A DNA stretch of 64,000 nucleotides from Aquatica leii (taxonomy: Eukaryota > Arthropoda > Insecta > Coleoptera > Lampyridae), in NCBI GenBank assembly GCA_035610365.1, contig CM069432.1:242200104-242264103 (forward strand), in the 5' to 3' direction. Shown here piece after piece: positions 22,080 through 33,689 of the stretch. The first letter of the stretch is position 1. Every line of letters starts with the position of its first letter. Position numbers and translations under genes: made by a program. A model generated the notes under the pieces. That model saw nothing but the letters and a program-made list of their open reading frames with translations, searched no databases and was not told where the DNA came from.

Positions 22080-23760
22080 AAGCGCTTACAGCCCGTCTAT
22101 TTCTTTTCAACGAGAAAATGTCAAACGTGTTATTGTTAAGTGTTATCATTACATAGATGTAAAATAAAATATTCGTCAAAAGCGATTCGACGTTTGTGTT
22201 TTTTTCTACGACGAGCAGTAGCGTTTGTACATAATATAATCTATGGCAAGCCCATTCGATTGAACACAGCGTTAGTGTTAAGCTTTGATGTGCTTTCACA
22301 GGTGCCGTTCCCAATTCTCAAAAAATAGCTAGACGAAGATTCGCTCCAAATTTAAAGTTGCAGTAATCCATCAGTTTTTTAGTATTAACAGTATTGAATT
22401 GTGTTCAACATCAAACACCTAAATTATAATTATTCAATTAGAAAAACTATAGAAATCCGAGAACTTTAATAATAATGGAACAAATAAATGCGTCACAATA
22501 AAAATGAATACAATGATCTGGCCTCTGTCATTGAACTTGTTTGAACATTTACCATAATTACTATTAGTTGTTGATTATTATTGTTACAAATGCCAAATAT
22601 TTAAAGAAGTTAAGAATTGAACATTGGAAAACAAATTTTCTATGGATTATCTTTCGAGACAACTGTAAAAGTTGTTGAGTTGATTATGCGTACTACTTAG
22701 TCGAGATTATTAAAATCATAAATAATAATCATCAAGTCAATAAATAAAATTTATTAATAAGGCACACGCAACAACTAGGAACAACCAAAACGATAAGTGA
22801 TTAGTGTAGATCAGAAATAGATAAAATGACAAGTGTTAAATCAGTGTGAACAAAAATTCCATTCACACGAAAAATTAAGGATTGTCAACAGTAATTTCAA
22901 TGATTGCAACATCATAATAAATGTAATTTATTTCCAATTAGATTATAATTTTTTTTAAGTTTATGTGCACTCTAATAATGTGTTAATGTTATTATTTTTA
23001 TATAAATGTTAACGAGATTAATGGTATAGAAACTTTTGTTTAATTTCAATCGCGAACAGGTTTTTTCTTTTGTTGATTTTTCTATTGGAATTCATAATTT
23101 GAACAAAGACTAATGACAATACGCTAAAAATGATAACAGGTTCGATGAATTCAACGTTTTTTTGTATTTCTAAACTCGATTAAAAATTTCACTAATCTTC
23201 AAAAGTTACGTTACGTCATCAACGTATTATTGAAGCAAAGTAGTATATTGTAACGATTATTATTATTACTAATTTATTTATACTAAAAATATGTACACGT
23301 TTAAACTAACCGAATTAATTAAATCTAAGGATATTTAATAAAAACACACTAATTTATATAACTTACACGAAGATAAGTCCTCGAATAACTTCTATTTATT
23401 TAAACACTAACGTTTTTTTACACTAAAGTCACGTACAAGGTTATACTCTGTATATTTATCTGGCACGCGTTAATTACTTATTTATTTAAACTTGAATAAT
23501 CTTCTTAACACTGCCGTCTTCGAATTACGGAAATAACTGACCTACGATTTGTTTGTACCGCATCTATACATTTCTGCAAACATTCGAGAAGCCTCTACAT
23601 TAATTCGTGAACGTTCTAAACGTGGATAAAAAGTACGGGAACGTTCTCGAACTTTACAAAAACTTCGCGAATGTTTCAATATCATTATCATAACTAAATT
23701 ATCTTCAAATAAATTAATCTTACAAAAAATACCTGCAAACAAAATACTTGCTGAGTTGTA
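22080..23760. other. No supported gene; possible old LTR at 23249-23751
   Basis: AT-rich. The stretch from tgtaacgatt (23249) through a less AT-rich segment with gaacgttctaaacgtgg (about 23608-23624) has the look of an old solo LTR, but no second copy, target duplication or end is visible here. The small ORFs at 22078-22328 are not supported. Confidence 0.35.
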
Positions 23761-24174
23761 TGTCAGTAATTTTATTGTAAATGTCCATGCAGTGATTTAA
23801 ATTTTTTCTTTGTTTTTTGTTTGTTCAGGTTGTACCTATCGTTTGAGGATGATATTGAATCAGATTGCAGGTCGCAATTTAAAAAAACCGTTCTGTGTAA
23901 CATTCTTGATAGCGATATTATGTTATTAATAGATTTCGTTGCCATAAAGTATGTATGTGCTGTGTTGAACAAAAAATTTGTAAAATGCAAGATAATTTGT
24001 TTCTGCTTCAACGCCGTTATATAAATCGTTCGAACAACAATATATAGATGACTTTTGGTGTACAAAATTAAACGATAATACAAAAATAAGATACCTGAAT
24101 GTATATTATATTTAATATAAGTTATATACAAAATAAAAAAATACATAAAAAAATAGTAGAAAAATACAGACATA

Positions 24175-25079
24175 TCAACAACTTAATCCTTGCTCTTTTA
24201 ATCTTTTTTTAAGAAGCATTTCATTCATATGCTCCTGTCGCAGCTTACTTTCTAAAATTTTACCTTCCAACTCGCTATTTTTCAATTGCTGTTCTAACAC
24301 TTTCAGTGACAGATCTTCTTTTCTGGTCGAGTGTTCTGTTTCTTCCGTACACTTTCTTTTTCTACTTTCGATAGTATCATCTAGATTACAAAATTCATTG
24401 CTTGTCGCAGCTTCAGCTTCTAACACATCATCATCTATAGTTTCAACCTTTAATTGAATATTAGATACGATGTCATTCAGTACTACGTCTTGTATATTGC
24501 TTTTTTCGAGATTAGTTGTTATTCCATTATCATTAAAAAAAACTTGAACATTACGTTTTGTGGTAAATTCTCTTAACGGTTCGATGTCATTTACAACAAT
24601 GTCTGCAACAGAGTTCTATTAAAACGTTCAATAATGCCACAGATTATCGCTACCAGTTTCGCTATCGTGTGCATCAGAATCTGAACGAAATTTATCCTTC
24701 AGCATACTTTCCAACCTTTTACCGTGCTCGCTTAATGTTTTTTGTATAAACCCATCAGCCATTTCGTCAATATGCAACTAAAAAAATCTTCATATTAAAA
24801 TTTGTTGTTTTTAGATACACATTTTACCTTTGCTTTTCTTGTTTTCCTTTTAAAATTGCCGTAAAATTTTTTAAGCTGATAAACACTACGCTTGTCTTCG
24901 TTTAAACGATTAAAGTTTGTCGTGATTATGTCCCACGTTTTCGTCTTCTCTTTAATTGCTACTGAGTCCGTTTTTTTATTTTCTATGATATTAACGAATT
25001 TTTCTATATTATCCAACAAAAGAGATATTTCTCTGTCCGTAAAATTTTTTCCTTTTATACGTTTTGCCATATCTTGCAT
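24175..25079 (-). pseudogene. Myb/SANT-like DNA-binding protein gene, two exons, three stops
   Basis: Exon 1 (25079 down to 24828, 84 codons) starts MQDMAKRIKGKNFTDREIS and carries a Myb/SANT-like domain with TWDIITTNFNRLN and QLKKFYGNFKRKTRK. This domain is common in multi-copy insect nuclear proteins. A 50-bp intron (24778-24827) has GT/AG borders and a T-rich acceptor and falls in phase 0. Exon 2 (24777 down to 24175) gives LHIDEMADGF, a DSDAHDSETGSD acidic patch and a C-terminal coiled coil (LKVLEQQLKNSELEGK...EMLLKKRLKEQG). Three stops (TGA, TAA, TAG) lie within five codons at 24616-24630 while the frame continues on both sides. It is therefore a recent pseudogene, a sequence error, or a truncated protein of about 134 residues. 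A DNA-binding role is inferred from the domain. It could also be a passenger ORF of a transposon. Confidence 0.7.
24828..25079 (-). CDS. Exon 1 of Myb/SANT-like gene
   Basis: This exon holds the whole DNA-binding domain, residues 6-84 of the predicted protein. The start Met at 25079 is followed by a second Met three codons later (MQDMAK). Relatives usually begin close to the KR.(K/R)G.NFT motif, so either start is reasonable. The exon ends AAAG|GTAAAATG, a good donor site. Confidence 0.7.
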
Positions 25080-25094
25080 TTATCTACTATAAAT

Positions 25095-26700
25095 AAATAT
25101 AATTTGTATTAAGAAATTGCAATACACGTGTTTCTAAATCATTAAATTTTTTATAATCAAAATTAATAATTGATAAACAATTTTCTACACTCCATGGACT
25201 AGAACTGCAATATTTTAATTATCGTTTTTGGAAAAACCACATTGTTAATGTAACTAATCGTAACTACCTATATGTGTGTAAATTTAGGATTGTATCAAAA
25301 CTATTAATAAGAAAATGTTGCGAAATGAAATACCTTTTCTTATAGTCATCAGTGATCAACATGATTAAAAAATAACAGCTTATGGGTCCATATCTTGATC
25401 TTATGGCAGTTTAAATATTAGTAAAAGAATTTTTGTTTGGAAGTGTCGAAACGGTGCAACTGTTTCTAAGGTTATCTGTACACGTGCACATCGAAATTCA
25501 ATTTATGGGAATGACATTAGGTCAACAATTGTATCATTTAAGTAGTCCAATAAAAGATCGATATGGAAAAAGCTCACTTTAAAGTTTATTGTGAATAAGT
25601 CTTAGGAAATACATTAGAGATGGGAACCAAAAGTGCTAAAGGTCAAAATAAATGAAATAGTGGTGCATCAAAGGACAACATAATAAATTTGTTACCTACA
25701 ACACTGCTAACAGGTCTAGGTGCTAACACAGGATATTCAAAAACCTAAATGTTGATTTAGTTTTTTTTTTTGGTTGCATACTGTACAATTCAAATTTCCC
25801 GAAAACCAAATGAAGAAATAATCCGAATTAATTAGTGCGGCATCTATGTGTACTGCCCTCTATCATCACCTAAAAATATTATCAGTAGATTGTCTAGTTT
25901 GTCTGAAACCAGAAAACACGTGATTTCTAAAAAGCATAGTTTTTATTTTCGCATCGAATGTGGGCGTTATTTACCAAAATATTTATGTGACAATTTTTCT
26001 GTATATTCTCTAAGGTGTTTACTAGGTAAATTGAGATCAATATTGTTCATATTTACGCTTTTGTTGGCAACATAAGTTGATAACCTAAAAAGTTATAGTG
26101 TATAGTGCAAATGAGGCAGAAAATGCAGTTAAGTAGAGGTAACCGAATCCGCTTTGCACATTATAAGTTACAAAATATAAGAGTGTTGATGAAGAGAACA
26201 AAGTAAGTTTTAGTTTTGCTTACAGATTTACTATCTCTAATGAAAAATCAACTCCAGAATCTTAAAAGCGAAATAAAAATTCCAGAGAGAAATAGATGAA
26301 GTTTTTCAGAAAGGAACACAACATAAGTCTACGAACACCTGAAACCAACAGCTTAAATCGTTCAACAAGTTTTAATGAACATAATTTTGGTCTATTTTTT
26401 AACAATCTACGTAACAATATTGAAAAACATGATTTTAATCCTAATCATATGTATATACAACTGCAATGAAACCGTACACAGGTCCCCAAAAATAATGGCT
26501 CCGTGTGGTCAAAAACAAGTAGATAAGGTACGAGCGTCGAGAGAAGAGTCTTAGTCACAATGCGTGCCACTATCTGTGTTATTGGTATATATGTAACGCC
26601 ATTTTTCATTTTCCCGAAAAAACTTTAAACCGCAGATGGTGCACCATCTAAATCAAAAGGCGCAGCAAACCGCAGTGATTGTCTCAAGGATTTGTAACCT
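25095..26700. other. No supported gene
   Basis: AT-rich sequence upstream of the Myb/SANT-like gene. The 75-residue ORF at 25848-26075 has no recognisable family. No promoter motif stands out near 25080-25150. Confidence 0.5.
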
Positions 26701-26724
26701 CTCAAGTCCACCTCATTTAGTAAA

Positions 26725-27345
26725 TCACAAATGACGAAAGAAGACTCACACCTTTTCTGAAGTCTCAGGATTGTATAACGTATATTTTTTCATGATTGTA
26801 TTTAATTCTCTATTTAATTATGGCAGCTTTATGCGTACAACTTTATAGTATCATATAATTTTGCTTTTACTTAATTGTATTCAATTTAATTTTATTTATT
26901 ATATGTAATCACAAGGTAGATCATACTGACTCAATTTTACTTTCAGTCGCAAACTTTACTTTGACGTGACATCCGTAAAGGTTCTTCAATCATTTGAACG
27001 CAGTCAAAGCTAAAGTTAAGCGCTTAGTAGAATCGTCGTACATAAGCTTATATACTACGCATATTTCGTGCTTAAATCAAATAAAAGGAAGTATTGAACG
27101 TTACTACTTGTGACGAAGAATTGTCGGTTGGATGAGTTTTTGTGCAGAAACTTTTTTTTGCAATTCATTGTTATATTTGTCGATTTTCTCGTTTCGCGAC
27201 TGCATGGTAAAAGAAGTAACTGATCCAATCCTATTTAACTTTTATTAAAATAAATCTTATAACGGTTGTTAACAATTGAATATAGTTGTATGGAATGTTG
27301 CCTGATTAAAAGGGCCGATATTAGTCGACAAATCTATAATCGTTA
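26725..27345 (+). repeat. Diverged dispersed repeat, copy 2 (possible LTR)
   Basis: This is the same-orientation partner of 9880-10595. It keeps the blocks ttcaattttactttcagtcg, tgacgtgacatccgt, the TATA-like tatatac, the tgacgaagaatt block and caattgaatata. It is slightly shorter. It may be an old LTR copy; no coding sequence is present. Confidence 0.65.
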
Positions 27346-27349
27346 TGTA

Positions 27350-28930
27350 ATTACTCAACGTGATCTGTTTAAGTCCATTTTAGAGATAATACAATAAAGT
27401 CATGGACGAATGGTTGCTCAATCATCCATGTATTCCAGTTACTTTGTACAATGTATATAGTTGGTAAATATTTTACAACCACTTTCACACCAAGCAGCAT
27501 AATTAAAGAGTTCCAACACACAGGGATTTATACTTTTAATTCCGAAATATTTCAGGAATCACGACTATTTGTGTTCGTTTGTTACAAATCGTACAGAACC
27601 TAATCTAATATTGCCGAAGTTGAAATAATTGAAGCGGCAGAGTAGTCAATTATCTAAAAAAGACTTCCAATGATAAATTTCTCTTCCCAAAAAAGAGACG
27701 AAGATTCGATTACGAAAAATATTATTAAACTTTCCGTTTCCTTTATTCCTGGAGGCACCAAAAAAGCTTCCAACATATAGTGTTTTGATTATGACTTTTT
27801 TTCTACTAACATAGAATTCTGTTCCTGTTTGTTTAAATTTGTTTCTTGTTTAAGATTCGCTCTATTTTATATCGTTTGTTTCTTTTAAACATATTTTAGT
27901 TACCTACGTTAGCAATGTTAAACCCATTATTATCAGGTTGTCCCAGTATGCAATGATCCTGGTCCCACTCTGAAACTGGAGTTGGTTGTATAGTGGGACT
28001 TGGGTGCGTAGTGTGACAAGCCAACTCTAATCCGCTTTTTCTGTTTTTTTAGTTTTAATATTTTTTTAATAATACTTTTATGTTTCCAATAGAATTATTC
28101 GCTGAGAATTTGGTTCAAGATTAAAATATAGATTTTATGATCATTTGAAAAAATATTGTCTCACTATACAACACTCTCCCTTATGTGTTGGTGCTTGTCG
28201 ATGATTGCACACGGAAGTTTTTTGTATATTTTCTTACACTTGAAAACAAAAGTGAAGTCTAAGTTTGAACATTTTAAATGCATGGTAAAGAGGAGGAGGA
28301 GGGAGGAAGAGGAAGTGAACCCACCATACCATCCGAACTTGCTTGGTACAAGTTCGCCACAAGAGGGATAGGTTAAAAAGAAAATGTTGCAAGTAGATAG
28401 GGTAGTCTTACAAGACCAGTAGGATTGGCTAAGCATTCGTGCGTGCTATGAGAGCACGTGGTTCCGCGAGTCACCTGCCTTACGGTTTATCCTCGCTGCT
28501 AGGCTAATACCAAGTCGGTAAGGAAAAGAATTTGCATATAGATGAGGAAAAATAAAGAAAGCCAGAGTATTAATCAAACAGCGACAGCTAAAACGAAAAT
28601 GAAACGTGTTATTTAACTAAAATGACTATAAATAAACATGCAATGTTATATAACAAAACTAAACTCCTACTTTGCCATCGCTGCTAGTAAAATAATAAAA
28701 CTTTATTACCATGCATAAGTTCGCAAAACTAAAGAAAACTATTTCTAAGAAAGGCTCTGGTCTCTCTTTCTCTAGAAACGTATTATAGATTCCAGATGTC
28801 CAATAGAAATTTGAAGAGAAGCATGTAACAAATCACCACATGCAGGTACAAATGAAATCCCAGAACATCTCTAGACAGGTAAAAAATACATCTTAGTCAT
28901 TTGAGAATTTTTGGTTGTCGCGTTCATATG
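27350..28930. other. No supported gene
   Basis: Non-coding in appearance. It holds a short inverted pair (gtcccact at about 27962 and agtgggac at about 27993), a purine-rich patch (gaggaggaggagggaggaagagg, about 28290-28312) that creates spurious ORFs on both strands, and a slightly GC-richer patch at 28440-28520. No family was recognised. Confidence 0.45.
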
Positions 28931-28939
28931 AATATGCAA

Positions 28940-30510
28940 AAATAAAAACGAATTAAATGGGAAAGTAAAAGTAGAAAATGCTTTTTCGTAGGATACTGTA
29001 AAAATTCAAAAGCTTATTGATTGTTAGATAAAAAAACTAAGAAAGTAATTGAGGCAAAGGAAGCTATTTTCTTAGAAAATATAATGTGGGATACAAACAG
29101 TAAAGATTTGTATGCTTTGTTACTTAGTCTAGATGTTACCAACATTATAGAAGCAGAGCAGTTATTTACCAAAGAAGAAAAAAAAAGACAACTAGCAGTC
29201 GATACAGAGGAAAAGTTGCATTCGACACTTCTAGTAAATATAGATGCATAGATGTACAATGTGTTGACGATCACGTAACAATCGATGAACCCATGGAAAA
29301 CCCAGATAAAAACCGATGGTTAGATGCTATGCAAGGGAAATATTCCATTTCATAATAATGAAAGTTAGTATTTAGTTAAATTGTCTAAAAGATAAAGAGT
29401 CCAGAACAAGTGGGTTTTTAAAATCCAAAAAGATTCTAAAAGAAAAAAAATCATTGAGACATACAGACTGCTTTTCTTTATGGAAAATTTTTATATGGAT
29501 TTATAGACAAAGAACATGAAGGCAAAATATGCTTATTGAAGAATGCAATATATAGGGGTCGAAACGTCTACAAAGGTATGGAATGTCAAAATGAATAAAA
29601 TTCTACTTGATCGTGAGTTTAAAAGATCATATAACGAACCATTTACATATATATTTTTAAAAAATAGAATAGTGATTGTTGTTTTATATGTGGATGATTT
29701 CTTTATTTTTTATCATGATAAAGAAAGCGTCGAAGCACTTTCAGTTCATTTTAATTACAAGGATTTAGGAGAAGCAAAAGGTATATTGAATATGCAAATC
29801 AAAAAAGACAAAGAAAAAAGATTATTATATTTGGATCAGACAAAGTACTCGAATGTAATCTTTAAGTGATGGAAGCAAATTTAAAACTTTTTAAGAAAAA
29901 TGGTAATGATAGTAATTCTTATCAACACTTGTTAAGTTAATTGATAATTTTGGCAGTATGTACTCGACTTGATATAACGTTCAGTGTAAATTACTTAAGT
30001 AAATTGCCAAGACGAAACACATTGGAAACATGCCAAAAAAATACTAAGGTCATCCTAAAGGAACCTTAAACCACGAAATCTTTTATCGTTGCAGTGTGCA
30101 GTGAGACCCAGTTTTCTGGTTATATAGATGCAAACTGGCTGGGGATAATCGGTTAGGGAGGTCGTAAGCAAATTACTGTTGCTTTGTCTAGTATGGAAGC
30201 AGAATATATGGCCTTACGCCAAGGATGTAGAGTAAGCATTTTTCTAAACAAGTTCTATATGATAGTTCAATTGTTTTGTTTTGTGACAGACAATCAGCTG
30301 CAAAATAATAGTTACGTATATGTGTCATAACAGAACAAAGCATAATTAATGTTCGCCATCATTTTATTAGAGAATATACTAACTCAAGAACCGTAAACAT
30401 TAATTAGGTGTCAACTGAATGTATACTGGCAGACGTTCTCACAAAAGCTGTTCATAAACCTAACCATGAATTTTCTTTTAAGTAGTTTCTCACACATTTA
30501 CGTACATATG
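28940..30510 (+). mobile_element. Ty1/copia LTR retrotransposon fossil (pol part)
   Basis: Plus-strand pieces of Copia Pol. They begin CFFVGYCKNSKAY (end of integrase) near 28980 and pass through the RT core, with VIVVLYVDDFFIF at about 29670-29710 and FNYKDLGEAKGILNMQI near 29750. RNase H text follows near 30120-30240 (YMDANW-like, then MEAEYMAL) and ends with ECILADVLTKAVHKP near 30415-30460. Gag, protease and both LTRs were not found. It is broken in many places, roughly ten, and is older and more degraded than the element at 794-5008. Confidence 0.85.
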
Positions 30511-30794
30511 CCTAAGGATTGAACTGGTAACCATCAAGTAATCAAATTTCATAATTTTAATTCATAGTTTTATAGAAGACAAAAATTTACAAAACCAATT
30601 ACATATGTAATATGTAAAAATGTAAGAATTTCCCGCTATAACAATTATGAGAGTTTGTTATCTTTAGTTCGTATCACTGTATCAAGAGTAAATAAATAGA
30701 TCATTAAAGGTTATGTTGTACCTTTTGAGCAAGGAGGTACATGCCTACTGCTAACATACTAGGTCGCTAACTAGAATATCAGCTGCATATAAAA

Positions 30795-31055
30795 AAGTTA
30801 AGCCAAAATTGGCCATTTGTAAGGTAGGCAAAATTATCAGTCAGTTTAAACGTGATTGTGTTAGTGAGATAAAATGATGACTACCATCTTGTAGGTATCT
30901 TACAAACTAATATTAAAAAAAGTATTAATTTCACATGTATAGTTTTCATGAAAAAAAACAAAATATGGTAACCAGGTCGTTGTAATGTCGTTAACCAATC
31001 ACATAACAACATTTTGCCTACTCTACAAATGGCTGATTTTGGTTTCATTTTTAAT
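30795..31055. mobile_element. MITE-like element with imperfect 35-bp inverted repeats
   Basis: The left arm at about 30803-30837 (with ggccatttgtaaggtaggc) matches the reverse complement of the right arm at about 31013-31047 (with gcctactctacaaatggc). Pairing is about 30 of 35 positions. Some inner sequence also pairs weakly (gtgattgtg against cacataac). The total is about 245 bp with no coding capacity. Target duplication and superfamily were not determined. Confidence 0.55.
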
Positions 31056-31059
31056 TTAT

Positions 31060-32580
31060 TAGCTAGCTCTTCAGTATATCATAGACAATATAAGGGTAAT
31101 CCTTGCTTTTGAGAAATTTTTACATTGACACTAATAACTTTTTAATTATCAACTTTTACAAATAGTACAGTATTTAAGTAAGTTAAGAAATATAATATTG
31201 AATATTTTAGATCACTGCGTGAAAAATTATAACGTATCTTTGAATCTTTTAGATAATCACTTTCCTCTTTAATTTAAAAAGTGTTATTTAGTTGTAGTTT
31301 TCATAATTTATAGGGATGAATTGTATATATTGGTCGATATGCAAATGTAGTTGTAGATGATCTGTCACATTGGGAAAGCCCCTCAAATAGTTAATAAATC
31401 TTAAAATAATTTATTGTATTTTAATTAACAAAAATTATTTATGTAAACAGAAACGATACATAAAACATTAAAAGACGTGTAACTATCAAAACTTATTGCG
31501 TTGAACAGCAGCAAATTCATTTCTAAAACAGTCAAAAACACGGTTGCATAAAGCATTATTAACTTTGACGATATAGCTCTAATTCTATTTCATTATTCGT
31601 TTTTGTCCAAACAATCTTTTTGTTTTTCAGTTTTTTTCACGTTGTTTTAGTTTTCTTTAAAGCTGCCATACGTACAATTTGATGAAACGATCTTTTTACT
31701 AGCAGTTTCTTTGTCTTATTTCATTATGTTTTTTTTCACATATTTTATTACTCTCAGCATTTATCTCATATATTAATATAAATCCTTCTGCCTTTCTCAT
31801 CTTTTTTTCCACTATTTTTAGCTATTATTAAATATTATTTATCTTTCATTCCAATAAATTATGTTTTATTTTATACTTTTCCCCTGCTAAATAATGTGAA
31901 AAAAAGTAATTTCATTTATCTAATAACTAAACGGCAACAATGTACATATCCAATATCATTAAAACACACACAAAATATACATTTTAAAATAACCAAATCT
32001 TTCACAACGCTATAGGTTTATATCAATTTTATAAATCAATATTTGCAAGAATCTATTGTAATATTTTCTAAATAAACGTTTCAAAGACCAAAATCCTTGT
32101 TGTTTTTGAATATTTGATTAAACGTATGGTTTGATATTGCAAATTTGACACGATGTACTCGATGCAAATTTAATATCAAACTTGACAGATTTGGTATAGA
32201 GGTTTAAATAAAACATCAATTTTGATAGATACAGACTGAGTATCTCATTGTAGACGTATATAAGCAATAGTGATTTCATATTTACAGTTTAAAATGAACT
32301 TGTAACGCATTTTTACGGAAAAGTAAATGTGCGCTTAAACTAAATTTTAAATAAATGTGCACGAGTAGAAAATATTAAGATACTTAAAAAAAAACTAAAG
32401 TAAGTAGCGATGGTCCGTCAATACAGTCGTCGATTAACAACGTTAATAAATAACGGAGAAAAAACACGAAAAGTGTAAAACTCAACAAACAATTAGTTAA
32501 AACGAGCTTACTTAAATGTTGGCAGTGGGTACATGACAATAACCGATGTAACCCACAAGGTTATGACATTTTATGGATAA
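31060..32580. other. No supported gene
   Basis: Very AT-rich, with pyrimidine-rich stretches at 31600-31870. No ORF above background and no repeat recognised. Confidence 0.5.
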
Positions 32581-32655
32581 GTTTGTAATGATCAAATTAA
32601 TGATCCCTTCTTATAGGAGGTAGTGAAAGAAGCAACTACTTTAGTTTATTGCGAC

Positions 32656-32685
32656 GTTTCGTGTTCTAGATGAATACTTCATCAG
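32656..32685 (-). ncRNA. Hammerhead-ribozyme-like core, left arm
   Basis: This is the minus-strand counterpart of the core in the right arm. It reads CTGATGA, a stem-loop (gtattc-atcta-gaacac, one mismatch), GAAAC. The two cores differ at compensating-looking positions in stem II, consistent with descent from one ancestor with stem gtgttc/gaacac. Confidence 0.45.
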
Positions 32686-32788
32686 GCTCGCTCCAGTAAG
32701 TCATAAAAATTAACTGTTAAATAAAACGTTTCACGTTCGTCAAAGTGTTTTATTTAACAATTAACTTTTACGACTCAGTGGAGCGAGC

Positions 32789-32818
32789 CTGATGAAATGT
32801 TCATCTAGAACACGAAAC
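32789..32818 (+). ncRNA. Hammerhead-ribozyme-like core, right arm
   Basis: It consists of CTGATGA, an 18-nt stem-loop with a five-pair stem and one mismatch at its base, then GAAAC. Helix I would use the gagcgagc immediately upstream. Its pairing partner nearby is uncertain because the complementary gctcgctc lies in the other arm. This is core consensus only; self-cleavage is not shown. Confidence 0.45.
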
Positions 32819-32959
32819 GTCGCAATAAACTGAAGTAGTTGTTTCTTTCCCTACCTCCTATAAGAAGGGATCGTTAATTTGATCATTACAAATCAAAGTC
32901 ATTACCAGGAGGCAAACCGTTCTATTTATGGATAAGATTGTTATATACAGTACTGAAGT

Positions 32960-33090
32960 TATTTGTATACAATGTATCCCAAATTCGATCACCATTGGTA
33001 TCTCGGTTATTAGAAGACATAGAGCAACGGTTAAATGGAGAATGTTTTGCAGAATTCAATACTCAAAACTAATTTTCAAAATTCAAATAA
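32960..33090 (+). repeat. Penelope-flank repeat, plus-strand copy
   Basis: The stretch with caccattggtatctcgg at about 32990-33006 and gcagaattcaatact at about 33050-33064 matches the reverse complement of 33695-33775. The second copy directly follows the Penelope GIY-YIG frame, so both are probably the Penelope 3' part. The two copies face each other. Confidence 0.7.
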
Positions 33091-33279
33091 AAAATTTGCC
33101 GGTTTCATCATTCCTCAATTACTGAATAACGCATAATCTAATTATAAAAAAAGAATTAATAAAATCGTAAATTATTCTTTAATTAGTAGGCTATAAAATT
33201 AAACACCAATGACAAATGAAAATGAAACGACGAAAGCAATACTGTAAAATAACGAAACGATAACGAAACCATAAAAATA

Positions 33280-33565
33280 AAAAGTAAAGAAACAGTATTT
33301 AAAGTTCATTCACGTAAAGAAATTGTTTAATATGACGACCATCCTGTTCCACACACTTTTGACACATTCTTCCAACAAAGTTACAAACTCTACATAGAGT
33401 GTTGCGTTTACTAATTGTAGCACACCTATTACTATTTGTTCTAAAAGTTTCCGAATTTCTGGTGGTTCAAAAGTAAAGTTTTAGCGGTACCCCATAAATA
33501 AATGTCAAGAGGGGAAAGGTCGGGTCATCGTGCACTGATCCATTATTTAAAATCACTCTCTCATT
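33280..33565 (-). mobile_element. DUF4817-type mariner, C-terminal remnant
   Basis: Minus-strand text in two frames. ARRPDLSPLDIYLWGTAK (usual form WPARSPDLSPLDFFLWG) is near 33480-33540, followed by NFVGRMCQKCVEQDGRHI near 33330-33385. This is the third catalytic region and C-terminal tail of the insect mariner-like proteins. Frame changes and stops are present. It sits between the two inverted Penelope-flank copies. Confidence 0.72.
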
Positions 33566-33689
33566 AAAGTTTTCTCTCGTCCAATGTTACAAGTTACTTA
33601 TTATTATTCAGTTATTACATATCATTTTTGATTTTTTAAAATTATTTAAAAAATTAAAAGTTAGGTCAAATTTAAAATAAGACTAATTT

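Larger units (their letters stand above)
32582..32892. repeat. Long palindrome with hammerhead-like cores
   Basis: Two arms of about 147 bp (32582-32728 and 32747-32892) are near-perfect reverse complements around an 18-bp spacer. Each arm carries the same internal unit on opposite strands. On the plus strand CTGATGA (32789-32795) is followed by a stem-loop (tgttc-atcta-gaaca) and GAAAC (32814-32818). On the minus strand CTGATGA (32685-32679) is followed by the equivalent stem-loop and GAAAC (32660-32656). CTGATGA plus a stem-loop plus GAAA is the conserved hammerhead ribozyme core, and such motifs are known from the terminal repeats of Penelope-like elements. Penelope GIY-YIG sequence lies 900 bp away. 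The expected GUC cleavage triplet is not evident (gac at the likely site), so present activity is doubtful. Confidence 0.8.

Noticed and set aside
23772-24173. 133-residue minus-strand ORF after the Myb/SANT-like gene
   Set aside because: Very hydrophobic and low-complexity at the N-terminus. It lies in the likely 3' flank of the gene, and an overlapping plus-strand ORF shows no family either.
28156-28436. Overlapping ORFs on both strands
   Set aside because: Produced by a gag-repeat purine tract; neither has a recognisable domain.
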